A stretch of 64,000 nt of DNA from Pseudomonas sp. KBW05 (GCF_003852405.1 NZ_QAJM01000008.1:102567-166566); one strand, 5' to 3'. Positions 9,479 through 18,500 are shown, numbered from the stretch's first letter. A program made the numbers and translations. The notes: a model not told the origin generated them from the letters alone.

Positions 9479-10861
9479 ATGAACGCGACCACTCACGCCC
9501 TCTCGATCAACCCGGCCAACGGCGAAACAGTCGGCAGCTACCCGTACGAATCCGAAGCGCAGCTGGACGCCGCCCTCGACCGCGCCACCGCCGCCTTCGG
9601 CACCTGGCGCCGCCAGCCGGTCAGCCAGCGCGCCGAGCTGTTGCTGGCCCTGGCCGCCGCCCTGCGTGAGCAAGCCGAAGACATGGCACAGATGATCACC
9701 CGGGAAATGGGCAAACCCATCGCCCAGGCCCGTGCCGAAATCGAAAAATGCGCCCTGCTCAGCGAATGGTATGCGGCCCAAGGCCCGGCCATGCTTGCAC
9801 CGGAACCGACCCTGGTGGACAACGGCAGCGCCCGTATCGAATACCGCCCACTGGGCCCGATCCTCGCCGTGATGCCGTGGAACTTCCCGGTCTGGCAAGT
9901 GCTGCGCGGCGCCGTGCCGACTATGCTCGCCGGCAACACCTACGTGCTCAAACACGCACCGAACGTGATGGGCAGCGCCTACCTGATCCAGCAAGCGTTC
10001 AAAAAGGCCGGCTTCGCTGACGGCCTGTTCGAAGTGCTCAACGTGACCCCGGACGGCGTGTCCAAAGCCATCGCCGACCCACGTATCGCCGCCGTCACCC
10101 TCACCGGCAGCGTACGCGCCGGTATCGCCATCGGCTCCCAGGCCGGGGCCGCGCTGAAAAAATGCGTGCTGGAACTGGGCGGCTCCGACCCGTTCATCGT
10201 GCTCAACGACGCCGACCTCGACGCCGCTGTGCAAGCTGCGTTGATCGGTCGCTTCCAGAACAGCGGCCAAGTCTGCGCCGCCGCCAAGCGCCTGATCATC
10301 GAAGCCGGCGTGGTAGAGGCGTTTACCGCCAAGTTCCTCGAGGCCAGCCGTGCCTTGGTGATGGGCGACCCGACTTCGACCGCTACCTACATCGGCCCGA
10401 TGGCCCGCTTCGACCTGCGCGACGAGCTGCACGGCCAAGTCCAGGCCACCCTGGAAGAAGGCGCGACCCTGCTGTTGGGCGGCCATAAAGTCGCAGGCAC
10501 AGGCAACTACTATGAGCCGACCGTACTGGCCAACGTTACCGACCAGATGACCTCGTTCAAACAGGAACTGTTCGGCCCTGTCGCCTCGATCATTACCGCC
10601 CGTGACGCCGACCACGCCGTGGCACTGGCGAATGATAGCGAGTTCGGCCTCACGGCCAGCATCTTCACCACCGATGCGGCGAAAGCGCGCGATATCGCCA
10701 ACAGGCTGGAAACTGGTGGGATCTTCGTCAACTCGTTCAGTGTTTCCGACCCTCGGGTGGCGTTTGGCGGGATCAAGAAGAGTGGCTTTGGCCGTGAGCT
10801 GTCGCACTTTGGCGTGCGGGAATTCTGCAATGCGCAGACCGTGTGGCTGGATCGCAAATAA
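9479..10861 (+). CDS. NAD(P)-dependent aldehyde dehydrogenase, succinate-semialdehyde (Sad/YneI) type
   Basis: 460-residue ALDH-superfamily enzyme oxidising an aldehyde, probably succinate semialdehyde, to the acid. Key motifs: MPWNFPVWQV (cofactor loop), LTGSVRAG (Rossmann region), LELGGSDPF with the general-base Glu, and NSGQVCAAAKR with the catalytic Cys. It is shorter than GabD (about 480) and resembles the E. coli Sad subgroup in its start SINPANGE and its end FGIKKSGFGRELSHFGVREF-type region. It is likely controlled by the divergent LysR regulator. Substrate assignment is by family and not certain. Confidence 0.88.
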   Translation: MNATTHALSINPANGETVGSYPYESEAQLDAALDRATAAFGTWRRQPVSQRAELLLALAAALREQAEDMAQMITREMGKPIAQARAEIEKCALLSEWYAAQGPAMLAPEPTLVDNGSARIEYRPLGPILAVMPWNFPVWQVLRGAVPTMLAGNTYVLKHAPNVMGSAYLIQQAFKKAGFADGLFEVLNVTPDGVSKAIADPRIAAVTLTGSVRAGIAIGSQAGAALKKCVLELGGSDPFIVLNDADLDAAVQAALIGRFQNSGQVCAAAKRLIIEAGVVEAFTAKFLEASRALVMGDPTSTATYIGPMARFDLRDELHGQVQATLEEGATLLLGGHKVAGTGNYYEPTVLANVTDQMTSFKQELFGPVASIITARDADHAVALANDSEFGLTASIFTTDAAKARDIANRLETGGIFVNSFSVSDPRVAFGGIKKSGFGRELSHFGVREFCNAQTVWLDRK

Positions 10862-10888
10862 CCCACTGACAGGACGAACGCTGTACCG

Positions 10889-10986
10889 GTGGCGAGGGAG
10901 CTTGCTCCCGTTGGACTGCGCAGCAGTCCCAGCCCTTAAAAGCTGGGGCCGCTTCGCGGCCCAACGGGAGCAAGCTCCCTCGCCAC
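10889..10986. repeat. REP pair (REPIN), GGCGAGGGAGCTTGCTCCC family
   Basis: GTGGCGAGGGAGCTTGCTCCC on the left and its reverse complement on the right enclose further small palindromes (CTGGGGCCGC.., GCTTCGCGGC). This is a second REP family, distinct from the GCGGGCTTGCTCGC type. Confidence 0.9.
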
Positions 10987-11073
10987 AGGTTGCTTTTTAC
11001 GCTTGCCAATTCCTGGCTGACTAGCCCCCTTGCACAGTTGATTTCCGGTGTTTTCACGGGCCCGATCGACTAC

Positions 11074-11246
11074 CATGGCGCGCCGGTTCCCGAAGGGGAC
11101 TAACAGGGAATCCGAAGCGCGGCCCGTCGCGCCAATCGGAACTGCCCCCGCAACTGTAGGTGCCGAGCCTGCTCCCCACTGCCACTGGACACTGTCCGGG
11201 AAGGCCGGAGCGAGGCGATGACGCACGAGTCAGGAGACCTGCCGGC
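11074..11246 (+). promoter_or_regulatory. Cobalamin (AdoCbl) riboswitch
   Basis: The element contains the conserved pieces in order: GCCGGTTCCCGAAGGGGACT, AACAGGGAATCCG, the hallmark ACTGCCCCCGCAACTGTA, CACTG...CCGGGAAGGC, and the B12 box GACGCACGAGTCAGGAGACC near its end (11220-11239). About 130 bp separate it from the first gene; that stretch includes GC-rich inverted repeats that can act as the expression platform. Binding of adenosylcobalamin would be expected to switch off the downstream uptake operon when the cofactor is plentiful. Confidence 0.95.
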
Positions 11247-11377
11247 CCAGCGTTATCACCAACCGGCGGGGTGTCCGGGAAGGACATCCTTGCGCGGCCC
11301 CGGCGGCCGTATCCGTGGGTGTATTTCCACTACCGTACCTCCCCAGTCCACTGTACGGTCCAAACGGAGATTGCCCC

Positions 11378-12388
11378 ATGCTGCCACGCGTTACCGCCCT
11401 GCTCACCGGCCTGGGTTTCTGTGCCCTGGCCCACGCCGCGCCGACCCACTACCCGCTGACGCTGGAAAACTGCGGCAGCACCCTCACCTTCCAACAAGCC
11501 CCGGCGCGCAGCGTGACCATCGGCCAGGCCGCCACCGAGATGCTCTACGCCTTGGGCGTGGGCGATAAAGTGGTCGGCACGTCGCTGTGGTTCAACAACG
11601 TATTGCCGCAGTTCAAGACATTGAACGACGGCATCGAGCGCCTGGCCAATAACGAGCCGAGCTTCGAAGCAGTGATCGCCAAGCGCCCGCAACTGGTGGC
11701 CGCCGAACTGGAATGGGTGGTCGGTGCGCAAGGCGTGGTGGGCACCCGCGAGCAGTTTCACGAGCTGAAAATCCCCACCTACCTGCTGCCCTCCGACTGC
11801 GAAGGCAAAGACAACCTGGTGGGCGCCGACGGCACGCGGCTGGAGCCGTTCCGCATCGACACCATCTATAAAAGCATCAGCCAGTTGGCGGCGATTTTCG
11901 ACGTACAGGATCGAGGCCAACAGCTGAACGACGAGCTCAAGGCACGCCTGGCCAAGTCCGTCGCCACCGTGCAGAGCAAAGGCCTCAAGCAGGCCAGCGC
12001 GCTGGTGTGGTTCTCCAGCGCCGAGATGGCCAGCGATCCGTACGTGGCCGGGCACAAGGGTATCCCCGAATTCATGCTGCAAACCCTCGGCTTGCACAAC
12101 GTGGTGCAGTCCGATGAAGAATGGCCCGCCGTTGGCTGGGAAACCATCGCCAAGGCCAACCCGACCTTCCTCGTCATCGCCCGCATGGACCGCCGCCGCT
12201 ACCCCGCCGACGACCATGAAAAGAAACTCGCCTTCCTGCGCAGCGACCCGGTCACGCGCAATATGGACGCGGTGAAAAACAACCGCATCATCATCCTCGA
12301 TGCCCTGGCGTTGCAGGCCAGCATCCGCATGTTCGATGGCCTTGAACAACTGGCGACGGCCATCGACGGCTACGATCTGCCGCGATGA
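11378..12388 (+). CDS. Periplasmic binding protein of a riboswitch-controlled ABC importer (BtuF/FecB type)
   Basis: 336-residue class III (helical-backbone) substrate-binding protein with a Sec signal peptide (MLPRVTALLTGLGFCALAHA, cleavage after AHA). The central part has the family features (VTIGQAATEMLYALGVGDKV, KRPQLVAAELEW). The ATG at 11378 is preceded by GGAGA; an in-frame ATG 21 codons upstream would spoil the signal peptide. The upstream cobalamin riboswitch makes a corrinoid the likely ligand. The sequence itself is also compatible with siderophore-type ligands or a cobalt complex. It overlaps the permease by 4 bp. Confidence 0.88.
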   Translation: MLPRVTALLTGLGFCALAHAAPTHYPLTLENCGSTLTFQQAPARSVTIGQAATEMLYALGVGDKVVGTSLWFNNVLPQFKTLNDGIERLANNEPSFEAVIAKRPQLVAAELEWVVGAQGVVGTREQFHELKIPTYLLPSDCEGKDNLVGADGTRLEPFRIDTIYKSISQLAAIFDVQDRGQQLNDELKARLAKSVATVQSKGLKQASALVWFSSAEMASDPYVAGHKGIPEFMLQTLGLHNVVQSDEEWPAVGWETIAKANPTFLVIARMDRRRYPADDHEKKLAFLRSDPVTRNMDAVKNNRIIILDALALQASIRMFDGLEQLATAIDGYDLPR

Positions 12389-13389
12389 TGCGTGCCCTCC
12401 TCGCCCTGGCCCTGCTCCTGGCCGCCGTGCTCGCCGGCGTGGCCATCGGTGAAACCGCCATCTCGCCGCAGGTCGTGCTTCAGGTGCTGGCCAATAAACT
12501 GTGGGGCGCCGGCTACGTGCTGGACCCCATCGACGAAGGCGTGGTGTGGAACTACCGCCTGACCCGCGCCCTGGTCGCCGCCGCGTGCGGTGCCGGGCTG
12601 GCGACCTGTGGGGTGATCTTGCAGTCGCTGCTGCGCAACCCATTGGCCGACCCGTACCTGCTGGGCATCAGCGCCGGTGCCTCGACCGGTGCGGTGTTGG
12701 TGGCGTTGATCGGCGTGGGTGGTGGTTTGATTTCGTTGTCGGCAGGCGCATTTGTCGGCGCCATGGCCGCGTTCGCCCTGGTGATTTTGCTCGCGCGGGC
12801 CAGCGGTTCGTCCAGCGGCACCGGGCAGATCATCCTCGCCGGCATTGCCGGTTCACAGCTATTCAATGCGCTGACCGCGTTCCTCATCACCAAATCCGCC
12901 AGCTCCGAACAGGCGCGCGGCATCATGTTCTGGCTGCTGGGTAACCTAAGCGGCGTGCGCTGGCCGTCGGTATGGCTGGCCGTGCCGGTGGCGCTCGTGG
13001 GCTTGGCGGTGTGCCTGTGGCACCGTCGCGCGCTGGATGCGTTCACCTTTGGCAGCGACTCGGCGGCGTCCCTCGGCATCCCGGTGCGGCGCGTGCAGTT
13101 TGTGCTGGTAGGCTGCGCGGCGCTGGTGACGGCGGTGATGGTGTCGATTGTCGGCTCCATCGGCTTTGTCGGGCTGGTGATTCCCCACGCGGTGCGCCTG
13201 TTGCTGGGCACTGGGCATTCGCGCTTGCTGCCAGCCAGTGCGCTGGGCGGTGCGCTGTTTTTGATTGCGGCGGATGTGCTGTCGCGCAGCTTGATCAAGG
13301 GCCAGGTGATTCCGGTCGGTGTTGTCACCGCATTGGTCGGCGCGCCGGTGTTTGCGCTGATTCTGATCGGGCGGAGGAACGCACGATGA
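12385..13389 (+). CDS. FecCD/BtuC-family ABC permease
   Basis: 334-residue inner-membrane permease with about ten membrane helices. Family motifs include NYRLTRALVAAACGAGLATCGV, LLRNPLADPYLLGISAGAS and GSIGFVGLVIPHAVRLLLG, where the GFVGLVIPH stretch contacts the ATPase. It starts inside the last codon of the binding-protein gene and ends overlapping the ATPase start (both ATGA-type 4-bp overlaps), so the three subunits are translationally coupled. It forms the channel of the presumed corrinoid importer. Confidence 0.92.
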   Translation: MMRALLALALLLAAVLAGVAIGETAISPQVVLQVLANKLWGAGYVLDPIDEGVVWNYRLTRALVAAACGAGLATCGVILQSLLRNPLADPYLLGISAGASTGAVLVALIGVGGGLISLSAGAFVGAMAAFALVILLARASGSSSGTGQIILAGIAGSQLFNALTAFLITKSASSEQARGIMFWLLGNLSGVRWPSVWLAVPVALVGLAVCLWHRRALDAFTFGSDSAASLGIPVRRVQFVLVGCAALVTAVMVSIVGSIGFVGLVIPHAVRLLLGTGHSRLLPASALGGALFLIAADVLSRSLIKGQVIPVGVVTALVGAPVFALILIGRRNAR

Positions 13390-14150
13390 GCATGCTCAGT
13401 TGCCGCGGCCTGGGCTTCAAGGTGCGTGACGCCGAGTTGCTGCGCGATATTCATCTGGACGTCGCGCAGGGAGAAACCCTCGGCATTGTCGGGCCGAACG
13501 GCTCCGGCAAATCCACCTTGCTCAAGTTGCTGGCCGGGTTGCGCACACCTGCGACTGGTGAGGTGTGGCTGGGCGGCCAACGCCTGGGGCAGTTATCTCG
13601 CCGCGTGATTGCGCAGCAACTGGCGGTGGTGGAGCAACAAGCCGACACCGACGACGCCATCCGCGTGTTCGACGCCGTGGCCTTGGGCCGCACGCCGTGG
13701 CTGTCGGCGCTGAGCCCGTGGTCCGTCGACGACGACAGCATCGTGCGCCAGGCCTTGCATGACGTGGACGCCACCCACCTGAGCCAACGCGCGTGGCGCA
13801 GCCTCTCCGGCGGCGAGCGCCAACGCGTACACATCGCCCGCGCCTTGGCGCAGCGGCCGCAGATCTTGTTGCTGGATGAACCGACCAACCACCTGGATAT
13901 CCAGCATCAGCTTGGCATTTTGAAGGGCGTGCAAGCGCTGCCGGTGACGACGTTGATTGCGCTGCATGACCTGAACCAGGCGCTGACCTGTGACCGCTTG
14001 GCCGTGCTGGATCGCGGGCGGTTGGTGGCGCTGGGCAAGCCGTTGGACGTGCTGACGCCGCAGCGGTTGCAGGAGACGTTCGGGGTGCAGGCGCATTACC
14101 TGACGGACCCGTTTGATGGGGCGCAGATCTTGCGACTGCGCTCGAACTAG
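13386..14150 (+). CDS. ABC transporter ATP-binding protein (BtuD/FecE type)
   Basis: 254 residues. Walker A GPNGSGKST at about residues 36-44, signature LSGGERQRVHIARAL, Walker B QILLLDEPTNHLD and the switch His (ALHDL) are all present, so it should hydrolyse ATP to drive the upstream permease. Start 13386 overlaps the permease stop by 4 bp. The length is normal for iron-siderophore/B12 importer ATPases. It is the last gene of the riboswitch-controlled operon; a REP pair follows. Confidence 0.93.
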   Translation: MSMLSCRGLGFKVRDAELLRDIHLDVAQGETLGIVGPNGSGKSTLLKLLAGLRTPATGEVWLGGQRLGQLSRRVIAQQLAVVEQQADTDDAIRVFDAVALGRTPWLSALSPWSVDDDSIVRQALHDVDATHLSQRAWRSLSGGERQRVHIARALAQRPQILLLDEPTNHLDIQHQLGILKGVQALPVTTLIALHDLNQALTCDRLAVLDRGRLVALGKPLDVLTPQRLQETFGVQAHYLTDPFDGAQILRLRSN

Positions 14151-14188
14151 AGGCTTAAGCGCGGACGCCCAAACAACACAATTCAACT

Positions 14189-14275
14189 GTGGGAGCTGGC
14201 TTGCCTGCGATAGCGGTCTGTCAGTTGAAGAGATGCAAGCTGACCCGCCGCCATCGCAGGCAAGCCAGCTCCCAC
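14189..14275. repeat. REP pair (REPIN), GCTGGCTTGCCTGCGAT family
   Basis: GTGGGAGCTGGCTTGCCTGCG and its reverse complement at the ends of an 87-bp element, between convergent genes. This is a third REP family that shares the GTGGGAGC head with the first. Confidence 0.9.
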
Positions 14276-14290
14276 ATGATCATTTCCACA

Positions 14291-15706
14291 TTAGATCTGC
14301 GGTGTTCGCTGCATATGCGTTGTCTGCCACACCGGGTCCGCCTCGACATCAATCACTTCAAACCCCTGCCGAAGCCAAAAATCAATCGCCCCCGGCAAAA
14401 ACGGATGGGTATGCAGGTACATCACCTCCACCCCATCCGCCTGCGCCGTTGCCTCCAGCGCGCGATACAACGCCCCCGCCAAACCAAAGCGCCGAAACGC
14501 CGGCAGCACAAACAAGCGCACCACTTCCACCGTCTTGCGGCCCTGATAACTCAGCTGGGGGAACCGGTTGTCATACGGCAGGTAGCCAATGGCAGCGACG
14601 ATTTGACCGGCATTGCAGGCGATCAGAAAGCGCCCGTCACCTTGAAGGTAGGTCGCCTCAAATTGCGCCAGATCATTCGGCACACCGGCATCGCTGAGCT
14701 TGGGAAACATCTCGGCGCGGGCCTGTTGTACAAAGGCCAGCACCTGTGAAATATCATCCGCAGCAACCAGGCGGATACTGAAAGGGTCTTCAAGGGCCGT
14801 CTTGCCCACTATCCACTGGCGGCCATAGGCCAACACCTTACCCGCCATCCCCACCGAAAAATGAATAAACCCATGGGCCGCCCCCGGCACCAAATGCACC
14901 TGCGCATCCGGCCATCGCTCTGCGATCAACAGCGTGTCGTCCTTGAGCGGGTCCAGTTCCCCTACAAACATCAACGCCGGCGGCAAGCCGGTGAAGTCGC
15001 CATACAGCGGTGACAACGGCGGCTGCCGGCGCTCGTCGTCACTCAGCCCCGGCGTGAGCATTTGTAGCGCTTCAACCATGCCGGGCCCGTCCAGCAGCAA
15101 CGTGCCTGGGCCTGCGGCGCGTACGCTAGGAGTGCCCGTAAGGTCGTAGACGCCGTAATACAGCAGCGCGCCGCTGACCCGCTTGAGCAGTTCCGGCCAT
15201 TGCTTCAACGCCAGCAACGTCGCCGCCGCCAAGTGCCCGCCGGCCGATTCGCCAACGATGATCACCGGCAGGCCCGCAAACTCATCGGCGGTCAGCAACC
15301 AACGCGCAGCCGTGAGGCAATCGTCCATCAGGCCTTGCACCGGCGTATCGACCGCCAGCCGATAATCCACCGACACCACCGCCACATCGCAGGCATTGAC
15401 CATGCCCAGGTTGAGGTCGTCATCCATCTGCGCATTACCGATCACCCAGCCGCCGCCGTGGATATCCAGCACCACGCCCTTGGGTTTGCCGCTGGGACGC
15501 AGGATGCGCACGGGCACCGAACCGGCGTACCGGGTTTCAGCCGCAGGGGCGCGTTTCAACCGTTGACCGGCACGCAGCAACGCCTGGATCACACGCGGCG
15601 TGACGCGATTGCGGATCTTGAAGCGCGGCAACCAGGCGAGCTTCTTGTTGAAGCGGCGCATTTCGGCCAGTTCGGTGTCGCTGGCGGGCCAGAGGTGGTG
15701 TGTCAT
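14291..15706 (-). CDS. Alpha/beta hydrolase (HSL-like esterase) fused to a GNAT acetyltransferase
   Basis: 471 residues, about 150 longer than a simple esterase of this type. Residues 60-295 form an HSL/acetyl-esterase domain: oxyanion-hole HGGG (83-86), nucleophile Ser154 in GESAGG, Asp252 in ELDPLKDD and His278 in GAAHGF. From about 311 a GNAT domain begins (FSIRLVAADD) with the acetyl-CoA region VVRLFVLPAFRRFGLAGALY and the C-terminal FWLRQGFEVID motif. Both catalytic sets look intact. The frame is continuous, so the fusion is real in this sequence. It overlaps the downstream-to-upstream neighbour tspO by 4 bp, suggesting an operon. Substrates are unknown. Confidence 0.88.
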   Translation of the reverse strand: MTHHLWPASDTELAEMRRFNKKLAWLPRFKIRNRVTPRVIQALLRAGQRLKRAPAAETRYAGSVPVRILRPSGKPKGVVLDIHGGGWVIGNAQMDDDLNLGMVNACDVAVVSVDYRLAVDTPVQGLMDDCLTAARWLLTADEFAGLPVIIVGESAGGHLAAATLLALKQWPELLKRVSGALLYYGVYDLTGTPSVRAAGPGTLLLDGPGMVEALQMLTPGLSDDERRQPPLSPLYGDFTGLPPALMFVGELDPLKDDTLLIAERWPDAQVHLVPGAAHGFIHFSVGMAGKVLAYGRQWIVGKTALEDPFSIRLVAADDISQVLAFVQQARAEMFPKLSDAGVPNDLAQFEATYLQGDGRFLIACNAGQIVAAIGYLPYDNRFPQLSYQGRKTVEVVRLFVLPAFRRFGLAGALYRALEATAQADGVEVMYLHTHPFLPGAIDFWLRQGFEVIDVEADPVWQTTHMQRTPQI

Positions 15707-16146
15707 GCGCGGTTATTGCGCAAAATGGAAAAATTCAACGCCGCAGCCACACACAGCCACGCCAGGTACGGGAACAGGATCAACCCGGTGATCAAGTCCA
15801 GGCGCACCGCCAACACCACCATCGTCGCCACGGTCAGCCACAGCACCGCCAGAATCACCATCCCCGCGAGGATGCGGTGCGCGCCGAAAAACACCGGCGT
15901 CCATAACGTGTTCAAGGCAATCTGCGCCGCCCACAGCGCCAGCACCACTTGGCTGCCCGGGATCAGGCTGAGGCGGTAACCGGCCCAGGCCAGCAGCAGG
16001 TAGATCAGCGTCCACGCCACCGGGAACAACCAGTTGGGCGGGGTGAAGCTTGGCTTGACGAGGGATTCATACCAGGCGCCGGGTTTGAAGAGCATACCGG
16101 TGCTGGCGGCGGCGGCGCAGGCGAGCAGGAAGATGAAGAAGGTCAT
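15703..16146 (-). CDS. tspO: TspO/MBR-family membrane protein
   Basis: 147 residues, five membrane helices. Family hallmarks are PGAWYESLVKPSFTPPNWLFPVAWTLIYLL and the tryptophan-rich WAAQIALNTLWTPVFFG. TspO proteins bind tetrapyrroles and cholesterol-like ligands and affect porphyrin handling and stress responses; the role here is inferred from family only. It is the first gene of a two-gene operon with the esterase-GNAT fusion (4-bp overlap). Confidence 0.92.
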   Translation of the reverse strand: MTFFIFLLACAAAASTGMLFKPGAWYESLVKPSFTPPNWLFPVAWTLIYLLLAWAGYRLSLIPGSQVVLALWAAQIALNTLWTPVFFGAHRILAGMVILAVLWLTVATMVVLAVRLDLITGLILFPYLAWLCVAAALNFSILRNNRA

Positions 16147-16251
16147 GGTCGGTCCTTGGCTGGGCGTTTCAACTTGGACGGGGGGTGGGCGGGTAAAAGT
16201 TCACTGCCGATTGGGTCTGGGGCGGGTTGTGATGTTGCCTGGGCTGGCGTC

Positions 16252-16335
16252 ATCGCAGGCAAGCCAGCTCCCACATTTAATGGTGTTCACAAATCAACAT
16301 GTGGGAGTTGTCGAGCTTTAGCGAGGCTACGAAGG
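16252..16335. repeat. Mixed REP half-sites
   Basis: A single reverse half-site of the GCTGGCTTGCCTGCGAT family (16252-16274) faces a different sequence, GTGGGAGTTGTCGAGCTTTA (16301-16320, continuing to about 16335), which looks like a fourth REP-like variant with the same GTGGGAG head. The rest of the 239-bp gap (16147-16385) holds nothing else I can name. Confidence 0.65.
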
Positions 16336-16385
16336 GATCGCCGCGCACTGCCTGCCGCCCCGCCCCATCCGCATCGCCCTCGGTG

Positions 16386-16949
16386 CTAAGTGGCCCCCAC
16401 AATCCTGAGCCAAGGCCACCGCTCCTGATAACTCCTGGCCTTGCGCGCAAACAATTCCGGCTCCGGGTGCAGCGGGTTGATGCGCAGCACACCCTGCTCC
16501 ACATCCGCCAAACCATACGGCGCATACACCTCGCCCGTCGCCACTTCCAGGCCAATACAGGTGCCCGCCACCAGGTAGCGATCAATCCCCTGCCGAGCCG
16601 TGTGCAATTGCGGATACGGCCGGCCGAACCGCTGGCCATACCAAAGATGCACCCGCGCTTGGTTCTTCACTTCAACGTTGACGCCCAGGTCCTCGAACAA
16701 TCCCTCAGCCGCGCGAATCACGGCGTCCTCGGCTTCGTAGGACAGGTCTGTGTCGAAGTAGAAAACGTCGTAGTCCTTTACGCCCTGGGCAGCAGGCAGG
16801 TTCGACTGATGATTCCACACCGCCTGGAACAGGCAGCCTGCGGTGAGAAAACACTGGTCCAGGCCGAGGGCCGGCAGACGCGCAGTGATCTCGGCGTTGA
16901 TCGGGTTGGCCATGGCCAGGTCGAGCAGGGTTTTGACGGTCAATGTCAT
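16386..16949 (-). CDS. Nucleotidyltransferase-fold protein (DUF925 / NTP_transf_6 type)
   Basis: 187 residues. The motif AGCLFQAVWNH followed by VKDYDVFYFDTDLSYEAEDAV matches the small nucleotidyltransferase-like family with a D-x-D type metal site (DYDVFYFD). The C-terminal half contains the conserved stretch IDRYLVAGTCIGLEV. A good AAGGAGT Shine-Dalgarno precedes the ATG at 16949. The family has no established substrate. It stands alone between REP-bearing gaps. Confidence 0.8.
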   Translation of the reverse strand: MTLTVKTLLDLAMANPINAEITARLPALGLDQCFLTAGCLFQAVWNHQSNLPAAQGVKDYDVFYFDTDLSYEAEDAVIRAAEGLFEDLGVNVEVKNQARVHLWYGQRFGRPYPQLHTARQGIDRYLVAGTCIGLEVATGEVYAPYGLADVEQGVLRINPLHPEPELFARKARSYQERWPWLRIVGAT

Positions 16950-17041
16950 GTGTACTCCTTGGACACTTTATGTGTTGGAGCCTGCGACGCTACACCACCG
17001 TGTGGTGGTTTTCGTTACGGTAGAACGCCGCAGCTTCCCCT

Positions 17042-17169
17042 GTGGCGAGGGAGCTTGCTCCCGCTGGGGTGCGAAGCGCCCCCATCGGCCACTGAGTTTT
17101 ACCTGATTCTGCGCGCTGGCAGGTTTTGGGGCTGCTGCGCAGCCCAGCGGGAGCAAGCTCCCTCGCCAC
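17042..17169. repeat. REP pair (REPIN), GGCGAGGGAGCTTGCTCCC family
   Basis: GTGGCGAGGGAGCTTGCTCCC at the left and its complement at the right, with a longer (about 85 bp) spacer that carries additional short palindromes. Confidence 0.88.
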
Positions 17170-17182
17170 AGGTGTTGGTGTA

Positions 17183-17416
17183 TCAGCCCTTCAACTCACT
17201 GGCCCGATGCGCCGCCGCATCGTCATACGCCACATACAACGCCTCTGCGATCTGGCTTTTGATGGCCTTGGTCGATTCCAGGCCGAGCACAAACCCTTCG
17301 GCCTTGCCGCCCGCGCGGTTGAGTTCTTCATGGGTGGAAGCGCCGGTAATGGCGTCCAGCAGCTTGCTGGCGTGCGGGCCAACACCTTTGGGAAGACTGA
17401 TTTGCTCGATGGACAT
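17183..17416 (-). CDS. Small conserved hypothetical protein
   Basis: 77 residues, starting MSIEQISLPKGVGPHASKLL; largely helical and soluble, ending ASELKG. I place the start at 17416 because the preceding 19 in-frame codons look like untranslated upstream sequence. No family with known function is recognised. Codon use is like that of the surrounding chromosome. Confidence 0.7.
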   Translation of the reverse strand: MSIEQISLPKGVGPHASKLLDAITGASTHEELNRAGGKAEGFVLGLESTKAIKSQIAEALYVAYDDAAAHRASELKG

Positions 17417-17491
17417 GGGCAGTACCTGTAAAAGAAGAATCGGTAGCGCGTGGAACCACTGCCGGGGTGGCATGGTAGACCGATATAGGCC

Positions 17492-18397
17492 TCAAGGGGC
17501 TGTTTTCATGAGATCCCGGCCAAACGCGCCTTTCACAAAATCGACAAAACTGCGCACCTTCGGCGTCAGCCGCCGATCCGCCGCATACAGCAGGTTCATC
17601 GGTGAGGCCGGCACGGTGTACTCCGGCAACAACGCCAGCAGCGTGCCTTTGCGCAGCGCGTCATGCACCAGTTCCTGGGGCAACAACACCACACCCAACC
17701 CGGCCACCGCCGCCGACAGCAGCGGGTCACCCTGATTAATCGTCAAACGGCTTGTAATCGGCACCTCCACCCGCCCCTGCGGGCCTTCGAAGTGCAGGTG
17801 CGAGCGCCCGTCCGAATAGGCAAACGCCAGGCATTCATGCTCCTGCAAATCCCAAGGGCTGCTGATCACTGGGCGACGGGCCAGGTAGGCCGGCGCCGCG
17901 CAGAGCACCATCTGATAGGGCTTGAGGGGCAAGGCCTTCAAGCCGCTGTCAGCCAATTCGCCGATGCGGAACACCACGTCATAGCCATCCTCCACCAGGT
18001 CGACCAGCTCATTGGACAAGGTCAGGTCCACCGCCACTTGGGGGAACTTGACCATATACTCCAGCAAACGCGGGGCCAACGAACTCACGCCAAATGTCAC
18101 CGGCGCGTTGATGCGCAAGCGCCCGCTGGGTACGCCACGGGTGACGGCGGCCATTTCTTCGGCGGCGTCCATGTCTGCCAGGATCAGCTTGGCGCGTTGG
18201 TAGAACGTGCGGCCAAAGTCGGTCAGGCTCTGCTTGCGCGTGGTGCGGTGCAGCAGCGACACACCCAAGTGCTGCTCCAGCATCTTCACCTGCTTGCCGA
18301 TCAGTTGCGGCGACAGGTTCAGCTCATCCGCCACCGCACTGAACGAGCCCAGCTCCACGGCTTTGACGAACGTGGCCATCAAGGTAAGACGATCCAT
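17492..18397 (-). CDS. LysR-family regulator (CrgA-like)
   Basis: 301 residues beginning MDRLTLMATFVKAVELGSFS, the standard LysR HTH start, with a substrate-binding domain from about residue 90 (SGRLRINAPVTFGVSSLAPR). Upstream in-frame codons (to 18502) overlap the divergent gene and do not resemble the family, so start 18397 was chosen. It is divergent from the quinone-oxidoreductase gene with about 100 bp between them; by LysR habit that gene is the probable target. Confidence 0.9.
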   Translation of the reverse strand: MDRLTLMATFVKAVELGSFSAVADELNLSPQLIGKQVKMLEQHLGVSLLHRTTRKQSLTDFGRTFYQRAKLILADMDAAEEMAAVTRGVPSGRLRINAPVTFGVSSLAPRLLEYMVKFPQVAVDLTLSNELVDLVEDGYDVVFRIGELADSGLKALPLKPYQMVLCAAPAYLARRPVISSPWDLQEHECLAFAYSDGRSHLHFEGPQGRVEVPITSRLTINQGDPLLSAAVAGLGVVLLPQELVHDALRKGTLLALLPEYTVPASPMNLLYAADRRLTPKVRSFVDFVKGAFGRDLMKTAP

Positions 18398-18500
18398 TGG
18401 AAACCCATTGTTTCTAGTGTTGCGCCATCCTAGGCCTTTATCCCGCGCCGTCCCACGCCTAAATTGAACGCCACATTGATAAACATCGAGGATCAACCCC

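Noticed and set aside
10889-10986. Intrinsic terminator after the aldehyde dehydrogenase gene
   Set aside because: The inverted pair is a REP element without a T-run; it may reduce read-through but is better classed as a repeat.
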